From JBHGAV01 sp041946685 (GTDB taxonomy: Bacteria; Acidobacteriota; Terriglobia; Bryobacterales; Bryobacteraceae), in contig JBHGAV010000009.1 in NCBI GenBank assembly GCA_041946685.1, forward strand, positions 1 to 64,000: a stretch of DNA of 64,000 nt. The letters run 5' to 3'. Position numbers and translations under genes: made by a program. This document shows, piece after piece, positions 17,247 to 25,616 of this stretch (positions are counted from its first letter, which is position 1; each line of letters opens with the position of its first letter). The notes beneath the pieces were generated by a model. It saw only the letters and a program-made list of their open reading frames with translations, did not search any database and had not been told where the DNA came from.

Positions 17247-18263
17247 ATGCCCCGTTTCTACCCACGATGGATTGACGGCTGGGAGAGGAGACTGTCCCGG
17301 CGCGACACCAACCGCAAGGTCCGCGACTTCGAATGGGGGCTGGAGTGGTTGGAGGGCGGCCAGGCGGCTGACGATCCGCCGCAATTCGTGACAGAATACG
17401 CAAGGAGGGCGGCCAGCCAGTCGGAAGCGTTCTTCTCCTACCAGGCCCCGGGTGACTATGGCTTTCGAGAGGGCCGCCTCACTTTCTCCAGCCCCGTGGT
17501 GACGCCCTACCGCGAAAACAATATGGTTCATGCCGATTTCTTCCCGGCCAGGCGGGACCGCGGGCGGGGGGTCCTGGTGCTCCCGCAATGGAACGCGGAT
17601 GTCCAGGGCCACGTCGCGCTGTGCAGACTCCTGAACCGGTTCGGGATCAGCGCCCTCAGGATGAGCCTGGCCTACCATGATCGCCGCATGCCCGCCGGGC
17701 TGAGCCGCGCCGACTACCACGTCTCCAGCAATGTCGGACGCACGATTCAGGCCTGCCGGCAATCCGTGATCGATGCGCGTTGCTGCCTGGATTGGCTGGC
17801 GGGGCGGGGCTACACGCGGTTGGGGATCTTGGGAACCAGCCTCGGTTCCTGTATTGCCTTCATAGTGGCGGCCCACGACGCCAGGCTCCGGGCAGGGGTG
17901 TTTAACCATGTATCGATGTATTTTGGGGACGTGGTCTGGACGGGGCTTGCCACGCGGCACGTGAGGGAGGGGTTCGGGGGCCACATCGCGCAGGCGGATC
18001 TGCGGGCGTACTGGAGCCCGATCAGCCCCGCCACCTACCTCGGGCGCATGGCCGGCAGGGGGATGGCCAGCCTGTTGATCTGGGCTCGCTACGACACGAC
18101 ATTCCTTCCCGAGTATTCGAAACAATTCGTATCCTCAATGTTTGAAACAGGTTGCCCCGTCCAGGTGGCCTCGCTTCCTTGCGGGCACTACACCACGGGG
18201 GAATTCCCGTTTAACCTGATGGACGCCTTCCTGATCTGCCGCTTCCTTCAGCGTGCGCTCTGA
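17247..18263 (+). CDS. Alpha/beta hydrolase family protein
   Basis: A 338-residue protein with an alpha/beta hydrolase core. The nucleophile elbow is GTSLGS (about residues 195-200) following LGWLAGRGYTRLGIL, a predicted strand. An N-terminal ~100-residue cap carries aromatic and basic residues. The C-terminal region RYDTTFLP and SLPCGHYTTGEFP supplies the likely catalytic Asp and His. There is no signal peptide, so it is cytosolic. The ATG at 17247 is preferred because upstream codons overlap the small RNA and its terminator. It resembles family members annotated only as alpha/beta hydrolase; the substrate is unknown. Confidence 0.75.
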   Translation: MPRFYPRWIDGWERRLSRRDTNRKVRDFEWGLEWLEGGQAADDPPQFVTEYARRAASQSEAFFSYQAPGDYGFREGRLTFSSPVVTPYRENNMVHADFFPARRDRGRGVLVLPQWNADVQGHVALCRLLNRFGISALRMSLAYHDRRMPAGLSRADYHVSSNVGRTIQACRQSVIDARCCLDWLAGRGYTRLGILGTSLGSCIAFIVAAHDARLRAGVFNHVSMYFGDVVWTGLATRHVREGFGGHIAQADLRAYWSPISPATYLGRMAGRGMASLLIWARYDTTFLPEYSKQFVSSMFETGCPVQVASLPCGHYTTGEFPFNLMDAFLICRFLQRAL

Positions 18264-18279
18264 CGGGCCGACTTTCGTA

Positions 18280-18308
18280 TTGACAAAGCGCCCGGCCGAC
18301 TCTAGTAT
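18280..18308 (+). promoter_or_regulatory. Near-consensus sigma-70 promoter of a short transcript
   Basis: TTGACA (18280-18285) and TAGTAT (18303-18308) with exactly 17 bases between. This is the best promoter match in the window. Transcription would start near 18315 and run into the short ORF at 18344. Confidence 0.8.
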
Positions 18309-18321
18309 GGAGGCATCACTG

Positions 18322-18337
18322 AGAAAGGAGGTGGTCC
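18322..18337 (+). promoter_or_regulatory. Extended Shine-Dalgarno complementary to the whole 16S rRNA 3' tail
   Basis: AGAAAGGAGGTGGTCC matches the reverse complement of the universal 16S 3' end (GGATCACCTCCTTTCT) at 15 of 16 bases, and the one difference is a G-U wobble. The pairing is far longer than the 4-6 bases usual for a ribosome binding site. The ATG follows 6 bases after the match. Confidence 0.7.
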
Positions 18338-18343
18338 AGGAAA

Positions 18344-18388
18344 ATGTTATCTGGCAGTAGTCCCAAGCGCGAGGTGGCCGACTGTTAG
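18344..18388 (+). CDS. 14-residue peptide MLSGSSPKREVADC in its own transcription unit
   Basis: A 15-codon ORF reading MLSGSSPKREVADC and ending TAG. It is supported by its setting rather than by its length: a near-consensus promoter, an exceptionally strong ribosome binding site, and a separate intrinsic terminator at 18501-18537. About 110 bases of GC-rich, hairpin-forming RNA lie between its stop and the terminator; for example GGCCG and CGGCC at about 18430-18450, then GCCG-CTT-CGGC. The product could be a leader peptide, a functional micropeptide, or an incidental ORF on a regulatory RNA that captures ribosomes. It lies upstream of rpmE but is separated from it by the terminator. I do not know a described family for it. 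Confidence 0.5.
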   Translation: MLSGSSPKREVADC

Positions 18389-18500
18389 AGCGACCGTTCC
18401 TATGTAGCCGGCTCCGTTGCAGTGGCGGGGCCGATGTTCCTGTGGACCGGCCGCTTCGGCGCGTATCGCGTGCCTCAGGATCTCTCCTTTGGCTACCAGA

Positions 18501-18537
18501 CCCCCGTCCCGCCGAGAGGCGCGACGGGGGTTTTCCT
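18501..18537 (+). terminator. Strong intrinsic terminator after the short-peptide unit
   Basis: CCCCCGTC (18501-18508) pairs with GACGGGGG (18523-18530). An inner CGCC-GAGA-GGCG stem carries a GNRA-type tetraloop, and TTTTCCTTT follows. It separates the short-peptide transcript from rpmE, or could act as an attenuator for read-through into rpmE. Confidence 0.8.
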
Positions 18538-18591
18538 TTCCAGCGTGATATACTGGAACTTCATCAGGGCAACGAAAGGATCCTCTCAGTA

Positions 18592-18801
18592 ATGAAGGCA
18601 GGGATTCACCCCGCTTATAGCGAAATCAACATCATCTGCGCCTGCGGGCACAGCTTCCGGAGCCGATCCACGCACAAGGGCGATATGCGGGTGGAAATCT
18701 GCTCGAATTGCCACCCCTTCTTCACCGGCAAGCAGAAGCTGGTCGACACGGCGGGCCGTGTCGATCGCTTCCAGCGCAAATACGCCAAGGTCAAGAAGTA
18801 G
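18592..18801 (+). CDS. rpmE: 50S ribosomal protein L31 (zinc-binding, C+ form)
   Basis: A 69-residue ribosomal protein of the large subunit. The zinc ligands C16, C18, C37 and C40 (CAC and CSNC) mark it as the C+ paralogue. HPFFTGKQKLVDTAGRVDRF is the family signature near the C-terminus. The ATG at 18592 is chosen because MKAGIHP is the conserved L31 beginning; AAAGGA lies about 11 bases upstream. A TATACT hexamer at 18549-18554 may be its own -10. The stop is 6 bases from the convergent lnt stop. Confidence 0.95.
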   Translation: MKAGIHPAYSEINIICACGHSFRSRSTHKGDMRVEICSNCHPFFTGKQKLVDTAGRVDRFQRKYAKVKK

Positions 18802-18807
18802 CCGAAG

Positions 18808-20268
18808 CTAGGCCGCCGATTTCCGCCGTGCCGCCAGGAGGGCTACCAGTCCGCCCAAGGCGCACACCAGGCAAAACCAGTCCCCGAACCGTGCATACAA
18901 GGTTCTCTCATTCTCAAACGAGAAGCGTGTATCAAGAGTAGTCCTCTCGAACGGCGGCAAGCGGTGCCGGACGCGACCAGCCGGGTCGATGGTAACCGTG
19001 ATCCCGTCGTTGGTGGAGCGCAGGATCCAGCGGCGGTTCTCCGCAGCCCGCATGCGCACCATGCTGAGGTGCTGCGCGCGGGCGGCGCTTCGACCGAACC
19101 AGCCGTCGTTGGAGATGTTGACGAGGACTTCCGCCCCCCCGGCCGTAAAGCGCCGGACGAACTGGGGCAGCGCGGCTTCGTAGCAGATGAAGGCGCCGAT
19201 CCGGCGGCCGTCGGAGCGGAAGATGGTGAGGTTGGAGCCGGGGTGGAAGTCGCCCGCGCTCTTGGTGATCCGGTTGACAAAACCGAACAGAGGCGGCACG
19301 AATTCGCCGAAAGGCACCAGGTTCATCTTGTCGTACCTTCCGAGGAAATCCCCGCCGGGCCCGATCATCACGGCGGAATTCAGGGGAGCGCCTTCCGGGG
19401 TGCGTGCGACGGCCCCAAACACGAAACTGGTGCGTGCCGCCCTTGCCAGCCGGGTGGCCTCACTGCGAAATTCGCGGTCCTCCTCGTAATCGAACGGCGC
19501 GGGGACCTCGGGCCATACCAGCAACCGCGGGGGAGTGCCGTCGCCGCGTAGCGCGGCTTCGAGGGACATCGCCCCCAATTGCACGCGCGCCTTCACCAGG
19601 CTGCTCCAGGTCCACTCCTCGCTCTGGGAGAGATTGGGTTGGACGAGGATAGCGCGCTGGTCCCCGGCCGTCGTCTCAGACAGCGGAGGCAGGAGGTACA
19701 GGAGGGGCAGACCGAGCAGCCACGACAGCTCGGCGCGCGGGCGGCGCAGCACGGCGAGCGCCAGTGCCGTCCCGGTTGCGGCGAAGACGAAAGAAAGGCC
19801 GTAAACGCCAGTGTAAGGCGCCAGACGCAGGGGCACGCTCATGTTTACGCCCGCATTCCCCAGCGCCTGCCAGGCAAAGCCGAGCGGGCCATGCGTACAC
19901 TCAATGGCCACCCACAGGGCCGCCACCGCCGGAATCGCAAAGACGCGGCCCATGACCGCGCCGGCCGCCAGCGCGAAAAGCCCCATGTGCAGGGCCTTCG
20001 CGAGGCAGAACAGGAGAAAAGCTCCCCAACTTGCGGCCCACCCCATACCTCCGTGGACATGGAGCACGAACTGAATCCAGTAACACGCGCCGAACCAGTA
20101 GACAACGCCGGTCAGGAATCCCAGCAGGAACCTCGTCCGGGGGCGCGGGACTCGAGCGAGTGCCGTAAGCAGAGGCGCCAGCGCCACGGCCGCGAGAGGG
20201 GCCAGGTTGGCGCCAGGAAACGCGAGGATCAGCAATGCAGCCGTCAGAAGGGCCAATAGCAGATTCAA
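18808..20268 (-). CDS. lnt: Apolipoprotein N-acyltransferase
   Basis: Inner membrane enzyme that adds the third acyl chain to lipoproteins using phospholipid donors. The 486-residue protein has about six N-terminal TM helices (residues 1-200), a periplasmic nitrilase-fold domain (about 204-455) and a final TM helix. The catalytic triad is E254 (WPEVPAP), K314 (YDKMNLVPFGE) and C362 (FICYEA). The NISNDGWFG motif near residue 385 is also conserved. It is 17 bases downstream of the SPOR gene and likely cotranscribed with it. Its presence implies Gram-negative-type tri-acylated lipoproteins. Confidence 0.94.
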   Translation of the reverse strand: MNLLLALLTAALLILAFPGANLAPLAAVALAPLLTALARVPRPRTRFLLGFLTGVVYWFGACYWIQFVLHVHGGMGWAASWGAFLLFCLAKALHMGLFALAAGAVMGRVFAIPAVAALWVAIECTHGPLGFAWQALGNAGVNMSVPLRLAPYTGVYGLSFVFAATGTALALAVLRRPRAELSWLLGLPLLYLLPPLSETTAGDQRAILVQPNLSQSEEWTWSSLVKARVQLGAMSLEAALRGDGTPPRLLVWPEVPAPFDYEEDREFRSEATRLARAARTSFVFGAVARTPEGAPLNSAVMIGPGGDFLGRYDKMNLVPFGEFVPPLFGFVNRITKSAGDFHPGSNLTIFRSDGRRIGAFICYEAALPQFVRRFTAGGAEVLVNISNDGWFGRSAARAQHLSMVRMRAAENRRWILRSTNDGITVTIDPAGRVRHRLPPFERTTLDTRFSFENERTLYARFGDWFCLVCALGGLVALLAARRKSAA

Positions 20269-20285
20269 GGCGTGCGATCCACCTG

Positions 20286-20894
20286 TCAGTATTTCCGCGT
20301 GAACGGCTTGAAACCGGCCGTCTCCAAGCCCGCACGGGCCTTGGCCAACCCGTCGGCATCGGTAAACGGGCCCACCAATACCCTGAAAACGGTTTCGCTA
20401 GGCCCGGGGGCGAGGACGACGGGAAAACCCTTCTTTCTGAGGACGCTTGCCACCAACTCAGCGTCGGGACGCTTGGCCGCCGTGGCCTGAAGAAAAGTCT
20501 GCCCCGCGACGGGTGCGGACGGCGGGGCTTCGGCCGCAGGAGGCGGAACGACCGGCGGCTTGGGCGACTCCGTCACCGGCATCCGCTGCTGGGGCTGGGT
20601 CCCGGTCCTTACTGCGGCGGCATCGGTGGACGTCTCCTCGGCGACGGCCTGGCGGGGCTGAGTATCGGCGGCTGGCGCAGACGTTTCCGGGAAACCGCTG
20701 GCCTGGTCCCCGGCAACAGGTGCGCCGGCTGCGGGGGGCAATTGGGCAGAGGTGCTGCGTGGACCGGCGCGACGACCGATCACATAGCCCATGCTGAAGA
20801 ACACGGCCAGAAGGACCACTACGATGAAAAGAATGCTGAGCAACTGCCTGTTGCCCAACAACACTTCGAACTCGCCGTCGACGTTTCTCGGCAT
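20286..20894 (-). CDS. SPOR domain membrane protein
   Basis: A 202-residue protein with a short cytoplasmic N-terminus and one TM helix (about residues 18-42, LLSILFIVVVLLAVFFSMGY). A Pro/Ala/Thr-rich linker (about 45-130) leads to a C-terminal SPOR domain (about 133-200). SPOR domains bind denuded septal peptidoglycan, so a role at the division site or in envelope remodelling is likely. It precedes lnt in the same direction. There is no catalytic domain, so it resembles DedD- or FtsN-like scaffolds rather than a hydrolase. Confidence 0.85.
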   Translation of the reverse strand: MPRNVDGEFEVLLGNRQLLSILFIVVVLLAVFFSMGYVIGRRAGPRSTSAQLPPAAGAPVAGDQASGFPETSAPAADTQPRQAVAEETSTDAAAVRTGTQPQQRMPVTESPKPPVVPPPAAEAPPSAPVAGQTFLQATAAKRPDAELVASVLRKKGFPVVLAPGPSETVFRVLVGPFTDADGLAKARAGLETAGFKPFTRKY

Positions 20895-20972
20895 AGAGGT
20901 ATTGTCTTGAGATTACCGTAAGTGAGGCGGGCGCGGCGTGGCGAGCAAGTCACAGCCGGGCATGCCAGGCGG

Positions 20973-21734
20973 CTACTTGGCGACCCTCTCGAGCAACTCC
21001 CGCATCCCGGAGAAGATGTCGATGGGGATCGGGAACACGACCGTGGTGTTTTTCTCCTGGCCGATCTCCACCAGCGTTTGCAGGTACCGCAATTGGATGG
21101 CCGCGGGTTGCTTCTGAATCAGCTCCGCCGCCATGGCGAGGCGCTCGGCAGCCGAGAACTCGCCTTCGGCGTGGATGATCTTGGCGCGCCGCTCCCGCTC
21201 GGCCTCGGCCTGGCGCGCGATAGCCCGGATCATCTGCTCGGGAAGATCGACCTGCTTCACTTCCACCATGGCGACCTTCACGCCCCACGGGCCGGTGTGC
21301 TGATCCAGCACCGTTTGCAGCCGGAGGTTGAGCTTCTCTCGCTGGCTGAGGAGCTCATCCAACTCCACCTCTCCGAGGACGCTGCGCAGCGTCGTCTGGG
21401 CGAGTTGCGAAGTGGCGTAAAGGAAATTGGCAACCTCGATGACGGCCCTGGTGGGATCGATCACACGGAAGTAGATCACCGCGTTGACCTTGACCGTCAC
21501 GTTGTCGCGCGTAACGACGTCCTGGGGCGGTACTTCCAGCGTTTCCACCCGCAGCGACACTCGGACCATACGGTCGATCGGCGCGAACACGAGAATGATG
21601 CCCGGGCCCTTGGGCTGCGGGAGCACGCGGCCGAGGCGAAAGATGACTCCACGCTCGTATTCGGCGAGGATCTTGATCGAGGCGATGAAATACAGGACCA
21701 CTACGATCACCGCGATGGTGGGTATGGAAAGCAT
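20973..21734 (-). CDS. Slipin/stomatin-like SPFH (band 7) membrane protein
   Basis: A 253-residue prokaryotic stomatin. An N-terminal hydrophobic hairpin (about 3-20) anchors it. The SPFH core begins IKILAEYERGVIFRLGRV and contains PPQDVVTRDNVTVKVNAVIYF, a slipin signature. A coiled-coil follows (QAEAERERRAKIIHAEGE, about 176-193). AGGAG lies 6 bases before the second in-frame ATG (21734), which I prefer over the one at 21740. The NfeD-like protease gene is directly upstream in the same operon; such proteases are known to cleave the C-terminal region of their stomatin partner. Confidence 0.92.
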   Translation of the reverse strand: MLSIPTIAVIVVVLYFIASIKILAEYERGVIFRLGRVLPQPKGPGIILVFAPIDRMVRVSLRVETLEVPPQDVVTRDNVTVKVNAVIYFRVIDPTRAVIEVANFLYATSQLAQTTLRSVLGEVELDELLSQREKLNLRLQTVLDQHTGPWGVKVAMVEVKQVDLPEQMIRAIARQAEAERERRAKIIHAEGEFSAAERLAMAAELIQKQPAAIQLRYLQTLVEIGQEKNTTVVFPIPIDIFSGMRELLERVAK

Positions 21735-21755
21735 GAGCATCTCCTTAGGGCCGGC

Positions 21756-23021
21756 CTATTCAGGTTCCACCTTGAGGACGAGCCCGTCAACAGCCGTGAT
21801 CTTCACCCGGGCGCCGGGCTCCACCGGACGGGAACTGACGGCATCCCAGTACTCTCCGTGCACGAAGACCTTGCCCGTAGGATTCAGCGCCGAATGGGCG
21901 ACTGCGGCCTGGTTGACCAAGCCCGCCGAGCCGGTCATCACCTTGTGCGCGCGCGCTCGCACGATCAGGGACAGCAGAAAGACGGTGATGATGGCGAACG
22001 GCAGCGTAATCGCCACCGCCGTCACCATCCGGATGCGCATCTCGGGGATGGGACTATTGATCAGCAGCACGGCGCCAAGCACCATGGCGACGGCCCCGCC
22101 CGTGCCCAGGATTCCGTGAGAAGCGAACTTGGCCTCGAGGACGAACAGCGCCACGGCGAGCAGCAGCAACGCCGCGCCCAGCCAATTAATGGGAAGAACG
22201 GAGAGCGCCGACAAGCCCAGCAGGACCATGATGCCTCCTGCCACGCCCGGCGCAATCAGGCCCGGCGAGGAGAACTCGATGTAGATTCCGAGCGCCCCGA
22301 GCACGAGCAGAATCAGGGCGATGTTGGGATCGCTGACCGCGCTGACAAGCCTCTCGCGCCAGGTGAGCTCGTAGTCGGCAACGGTGGCGCCGGCAACGCG
22401 CAGGACCATTTTGCTCCCGTCGAAGCGGGCCACTTCGCGTCCCTCGAGTTGGCGTAGAAGATCGGGTTCGTCGCCCGCGACAATCTCGACGAGGCGGTTG
22501 TCGAGAGCCTCCTTGTCTGTGAAGGACTTGCTCTCCAGGACCGCCTGCTCGGCAAGGGCGGTGTTTCGCCCGCGCTTCCCCGCCACACCTCGCAGCATGG
22601 CCGCGGCGTCGTTCTCCACTTTCTTCCGCATCACCGCGTCCATTTCGCCGGCGAGCAGCACCGGCGAGGCGGCTCCCGCGTGCGTCCCCGGGGCCATGGC
22701 GGCAACGTCGCCGGACAGGAGGATGAAAAAGCCTGCCGAGGCGGCCCGGCCGCCGCTCGGCGTGACGAAGGTAGCGACAGGGACGGGTGAGGCTACGATG
22801 CGCTCCACAGTCTGCCGCATCGCGTCCATCAAGCCGCCGGGCGTGTTCAGGCGGATCAGCACGAGAGCGGCGCCTTCGCGCCGCGCCTGTTCCAAAGCGT
22901 GCCCCACGATCTCGACCGTGACGGGATGAACCACGCCGCCGATATCGACGGCAATGATCCGTGGAGCGGCGCACAACGTAGAACAGGCGAGCAAGAGAAG
23001 AACCGCAGCGGCTCGAGCCAT
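21756..23021 (-). CDS. NfeD1b-type membrane serine protease (ClpP-class)
   Basis: A 421-residue membrane protease. After a signal peptide (residues 1-19) the SDH/ClpP-like domain carries LNTPGGL (59-65), the catalytic serine S96 in ASAGFFI and a lysine at K133/K134 (MRKKVEND), as in the archaeal protease PH1510. About five TM helices and a C-terminal OB-fold NfeD domain (about 360-421, GKVFVHGEYWDAVSS) follow. Paired with the slipin gene 21 bases downstream. It probably acts in membrane-protein quality control or raft-like assemblies. Confidence 0.9.
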   Translation of the reverse strand: MARAAAVLLLLACSTLCAAPRIIAVDIGGVVHPVTVEIVGHALEQARREGAALVLIRLNTPGGLMDAMRQTVERIVASPVPVATFVTPSGGRAASAGFFILLSGDVAAMAPGTHAGAASPVLLAGEMDAVMRKKVENDAAAMLRGVAGKRGRNTALAEQAVLESKSFTDKEALDNRLVEIVAGDEPDLLRQLEGREVARFDGSKMVLRVAGATVADYELTWRERLVSAVSDPNIALILLVLGALGIYIEFSSPGLIAPGVAGGIMVLLGLSALSVLPINWLGAALLLLAVALFVLEAKFASHGILGTGGAVAMVLGAVLLINSPIPEMRIRMVTAVAITLPFAIITVFLLSLIVRARAHKVMTGSAGLVNQAAVAHSALNPTGKVFVHGEYWDAVSSRPVEPGARVKITAVDGLVLKVEPE

Positions 23022-23111
23022 CGGGTCACCCTCACTATATCACTGCATGGGGCGGGATGAGCCTCCCACATGGCCACCGAGACCCGATCCGGGTTACAAT
23101 GTCCACCTCCA

Positions 23112-24017
23112 ATGGTGACAAGAGACAGTGGAAGCGAGACCTGCTGCTGGAAGGTTGCTGGCCAGCCCGTTGCCGTCGAGTATTCGCGCACCCTGCTTGA
23201 CACCTTGCGGGCGGAGGTCGTCGACGGCTTTCACAAGCTCCAGAGGGGAGGGCTGGAAGTCGGCGGCGTTCTTTTCGGGAAACGAAGCGGGGGCACGGTG
23301 CGGATTCTGGCTTGGCGCCCACTGGCGTCGGAGCACGCCGCCGGGCCGGGTTTTGTCCTGTCAGAGAAGGACGATGAGGCGCTCCGGCGCCTCGTGGATT
23401 CCGCGGCGGCGGACCCGGAACTGGCCGGTCTGGAGGCCGTGGGCTGGTACCACTCCCACACCCGCAGCGGTCTCATACTCAGCGCTGAAGATGTGGGAAT
23501 CTGGGACCGTCATTTTCCCGAGGCTTGGCAGATCGCGTTAGTCCTTCATCCGGAGAAGCTGAAGCCCACCCGGGCGGGTTTCTTCTGCCGGGGGGAGGAC
23601 GGCGTGGCGCGCCCGGGGCCCAGCCCCCTAGAGTTCGACGTCGAGGCGATACCCAAGCCGAGAAAGGCCCCTCGCCCTGCGCCGGTGGCTGCGCCTCGTG
23701 AACCGACTGCGGAGCCGCCGCCCGCCATCGCGGCTCGCCGGCCGCCGGGACGCCTCTCCTGGTTTTTCTTCGCACTTGCGTGGTGCGTCGCGGCGATCTC
23801 TCTTGCCTACGCGCTCAGGGATTACTGGCTCCCCAAGCCTCCGGCTCAGGAGCCGCCGCCGGTGATTCCGGCCGCTGCGCCAGCCGATCCCGACAAGGAG
23901 CGAATGATGAGGGAGATCGAGGCTCTACGCGCTGAACTGGACAGAGCAAACAAGCGGGCCAGCGAACTCGAGGCCAGACTGGCGGGACCGGCCAGACCCA
24001 CAAAGAAGCGGAAGTGA
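23112..24017 (+). CDS. Membrane-anchored JAMM/MPN+ metalloprotease-like protein
   Basis: A 301-residue protein with a complete JAMM zinc site. E49 (GGLEVGGVLFG) is followed by H114, H116, S124 and D127 in HSHTRSGLILSAED, exactly E...HxHx7SxxD. This predicts an active isopeptidase- or protease-like centre. The domain spans about residues 20-180. After a Pro/Ala-rich linker there is one TM helix (216-235) and a C-terminal coiled coil (262-290). No ubiquitin-like, E1 or E2 gene is adjacent. TACAAT at 23095-23100, 11 bases before the ATG, hints at a near-leaderless transcript; an ATG at 23070 is an alternative start. Confidence 0.8.
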   Translation: MVTRDSGSETCCWKVAGQPVAVEYSRTLLDTLRAEVVDGFHKLQRGGLEVGGVLFGKRSGGTVRILAWRPLASEHAAGPGFVLSEKDDEALRRLVDSAAADPELAGLEAVGWYHSHTRSGLILSAEDVGIWDRHFPEAWQIALVLHPEKLKPTRAGFFCRGEDGVARPGPSPLEFDVEAIPKPRKAPRPAPVAAPREPTAEPPPAIAARRPPGRLSWFFFALAWCVAAISLAYALRDYWLPKPPAQEPPPVIPAAAPADPDKERMMREIEALRAELDRANKRASELEARLAGPARPTKKRK

Positions 24018-24204
24018 TCCCGCAGGGTGACACGGCATCCGAGCCTGGTTGCGCGGCGCCGGGCGGTCACAACCGCTGACATAGGAAGAAGGGCCGTATA
24101 ACGCCTGATTTTTGTTCAGTTTGTAGCCCACCGGCCTCCAGCGAAGCGGCGATTCGGAACAAGTCGGCAACTACACTGAGTTCGGAAGGCTGCTTAGGGA
24201 GCCT

Positions 24205-24240
24205 GCCCGGCCAAGTCTGAACCGGCCGGGCGTATTTTCT
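24205..24240 (+). promoter_or_regulatory. GC-rich hairpin with T-run in the leader of the secreted-protein gene
   Basis: GCCCGGCC (24205-24212) pairs perfectly with GGCCGGGC (24224-24231) over an 11-base loop, followed by GTATTTTCTT. It lies only a few bases before the TTGGAGG ribosome binding site of the gene at 24253. It may end an upstream transcript or act as an attenuator. The rest of the gap 24018-24252 shows no motif I recognise. Confidence 0.5.
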
Positions 24241-24252
24241 TGGAGGCCAATC

Positions 24253-25575
24253 ATGCGGATTCATTGTGGAGCTGCGGCGATGTTGGTATTGCTCGTGGTG
24301 TCAGCCTTCGCCGCCCCCACCCTGACCACCGTTGAAGATGTGCTGTACAAGGCGGACGGGACCAAGTTCAATGGGGTGGCGTTTATCGAATGGAAGAGCT
24401 TTCAGACCGCCGATTTTTCGACGATCGCCACGCACAGCGTCGCCGTGCAGATTGTGGACGGTCTGCTCAGGGTCAGACTTGTGCCCACGACGAATGCCAC
24501 GACCGGGGCCTACTACTCGGTGCGCTACCACAGCGACGGCCGGATTCAGTTCGATGAGGTCTGGGCCGTGCCGCCGAGCGAGAAGACACTCCACTTGCGC
24601 GACGTGAGAGTGTCCAGCTCTTCCTCCGGAGGACAAGTGCTTCCTCCCGCGACCGAAGAGAACGAGATTCTGGAGTCCGACGTCGTCGGGCTGGTGGACG
24701 ATCTGGAAGCCAGACCGGTGAAAGGACCGGGATTTGCGCCATCCCGCGCGGCCTACATCAACGAGATGGGAGAACTGGAAGCAGTACTGGGAAGCCTGAC
24801 CGATTGTGTACGTGTCGACGGCACCGCAGGACCCTGCGATCTGCTGGTCAGCACCGGCCCCAGTTTCGTGGACGCCGAGGTTCCCGTGGGTGCAGTCGAC
24901 GGATCGAACACGCACTTCACCCTCGCCAACGCGCCCAATCCTCCGTCCAGCCTTGCGTTGTTTCGAAACGGCATATTGCAGAAGGCCGGCTTGGACTACG
25001 TTCTGAGTGGGAACGCGATCGATTTCACCGCCGGCTCGGTTCCACAGGCAGGGGATCTGTTGATCTGCTCGTACCGGCTGGCGGATGCGAGCAATCCGCA
25101 AGGCGGCGGAGGCGCGATGTCGTACTCCGCGCAAGTGCTTTGCAGCAGTACGGGGACCAGCACAAGCTCCACAACCCTGACGAGCCTGGGCAGTTGCACG
25201 ATTCCCGCGAATACGCTGGCTCCGGGCGATCGGGTGGACGTGCTGTTCAGCTACTCGCACGAGGGCGCCGACCGAACCTTCACCTTCGCTCTCAACTGGG
25301 GGACCACTACAGTCGTGTCCAGGTCCACCACCGCGGCGTCGGAGTCCCGCGTCGCGGGCAGAGCCTCTTTGGGCGTCCACACCGCTGGGGCTCAGTACGA
25401 TGCTCAAAACTGGGGAGAGTCGCTGTCCCTGGTGTCCACCGCCGGAAACGCCACCGATGCTCTGAATGCCCCGATCGTGGTCGATCTTCTGGGGAAATTC
25501 TCCACCACAACCACCGAGACCGTCACGCTGCGCAACTACACGGTGATCCGCTACCCGGCCGTCGCCGGGAACTAG
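24253..25575 (+). CDS. Secreted hypothetical protein with a phage-structural-like domain
   Basis: A 440-residue exported protein with a signal peptide (AAMLVLLVVSAFA, cleaved near residue 20). Residues ~21-115 form a beta-rich domain with VEDVLYKADGTKFNG, reminiscent of tail-fibre or carbohydrate-binding repeats. A Ser-rich linker follows. Residues ~215-275 (NPPSSLALFRNGILQKAGLD) resemble a domain seen in phage virion proteins. The C-terminal ~150 residues are Ser/Thr-rich beta structure. TTGGAGG is 6 bases before the ATG. A lone Flp pilin gene follows on the same strand. Function unknown; a surface or adhesion role is a guess from composition. Confidence 0.6.
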   Translation: MRIHCGAAAMLVLLVVSAFAAPTLTTVEDVLYKADGTKFNGVAFIEWKSFQTADFSTIATHSVAVQIVDGLLRVRLVPTTNATTGAYYSVRYHSDGRIQFDEVWAVPPSEKTLHLRDVRVSSSSSGGQVLPPATEENEILESDVVGLVDDLEARPVKGPGFAPSRAAYINEMGELEAVLGSLTDCVRVDGTAGPCDLLVSTGPSFVDAEVPVGAVDGSNTHFTLANAPNPPSSLALFRNGILQKAGLDYVLSGNAIDFTAGSVPQAGDLLICSYRLADASNPQGGGGAMSYSAQVLCSSTGTSTSSTTLTSLGSCTIPANTLAPGDRVDVLFSYSHEGADRTFTFALNWGTTTVVSRSTTAASESRVAGRASLGVHTAGAQYDAQNWGESLSLVSTAGNATDALNAPIVVDLLGKFSTTTTETVTLRNYTVIRYPAVAGN

Positions 25576-25616
25576 ACCCGCCGGGCTTCTGAGGTGATTT
25601 GGGAGTCCTGATAGGT

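Noticed and set aside
20922..22457. A 511-codon plus-strand frame across the slipin and NfeD genes
   Set aside because: Both genes on the other strand have clear family motifs; the frame is Asp/His/Arg-rich and spans two genes and their gap.
24018..24252. A riboswitch upstream of the secreted-protein gene (c-di-GMP, THF and others considered)
   Set aside because: None of the conserved core sequences I know for these classes is present; only a hairpin with a T-run remains.
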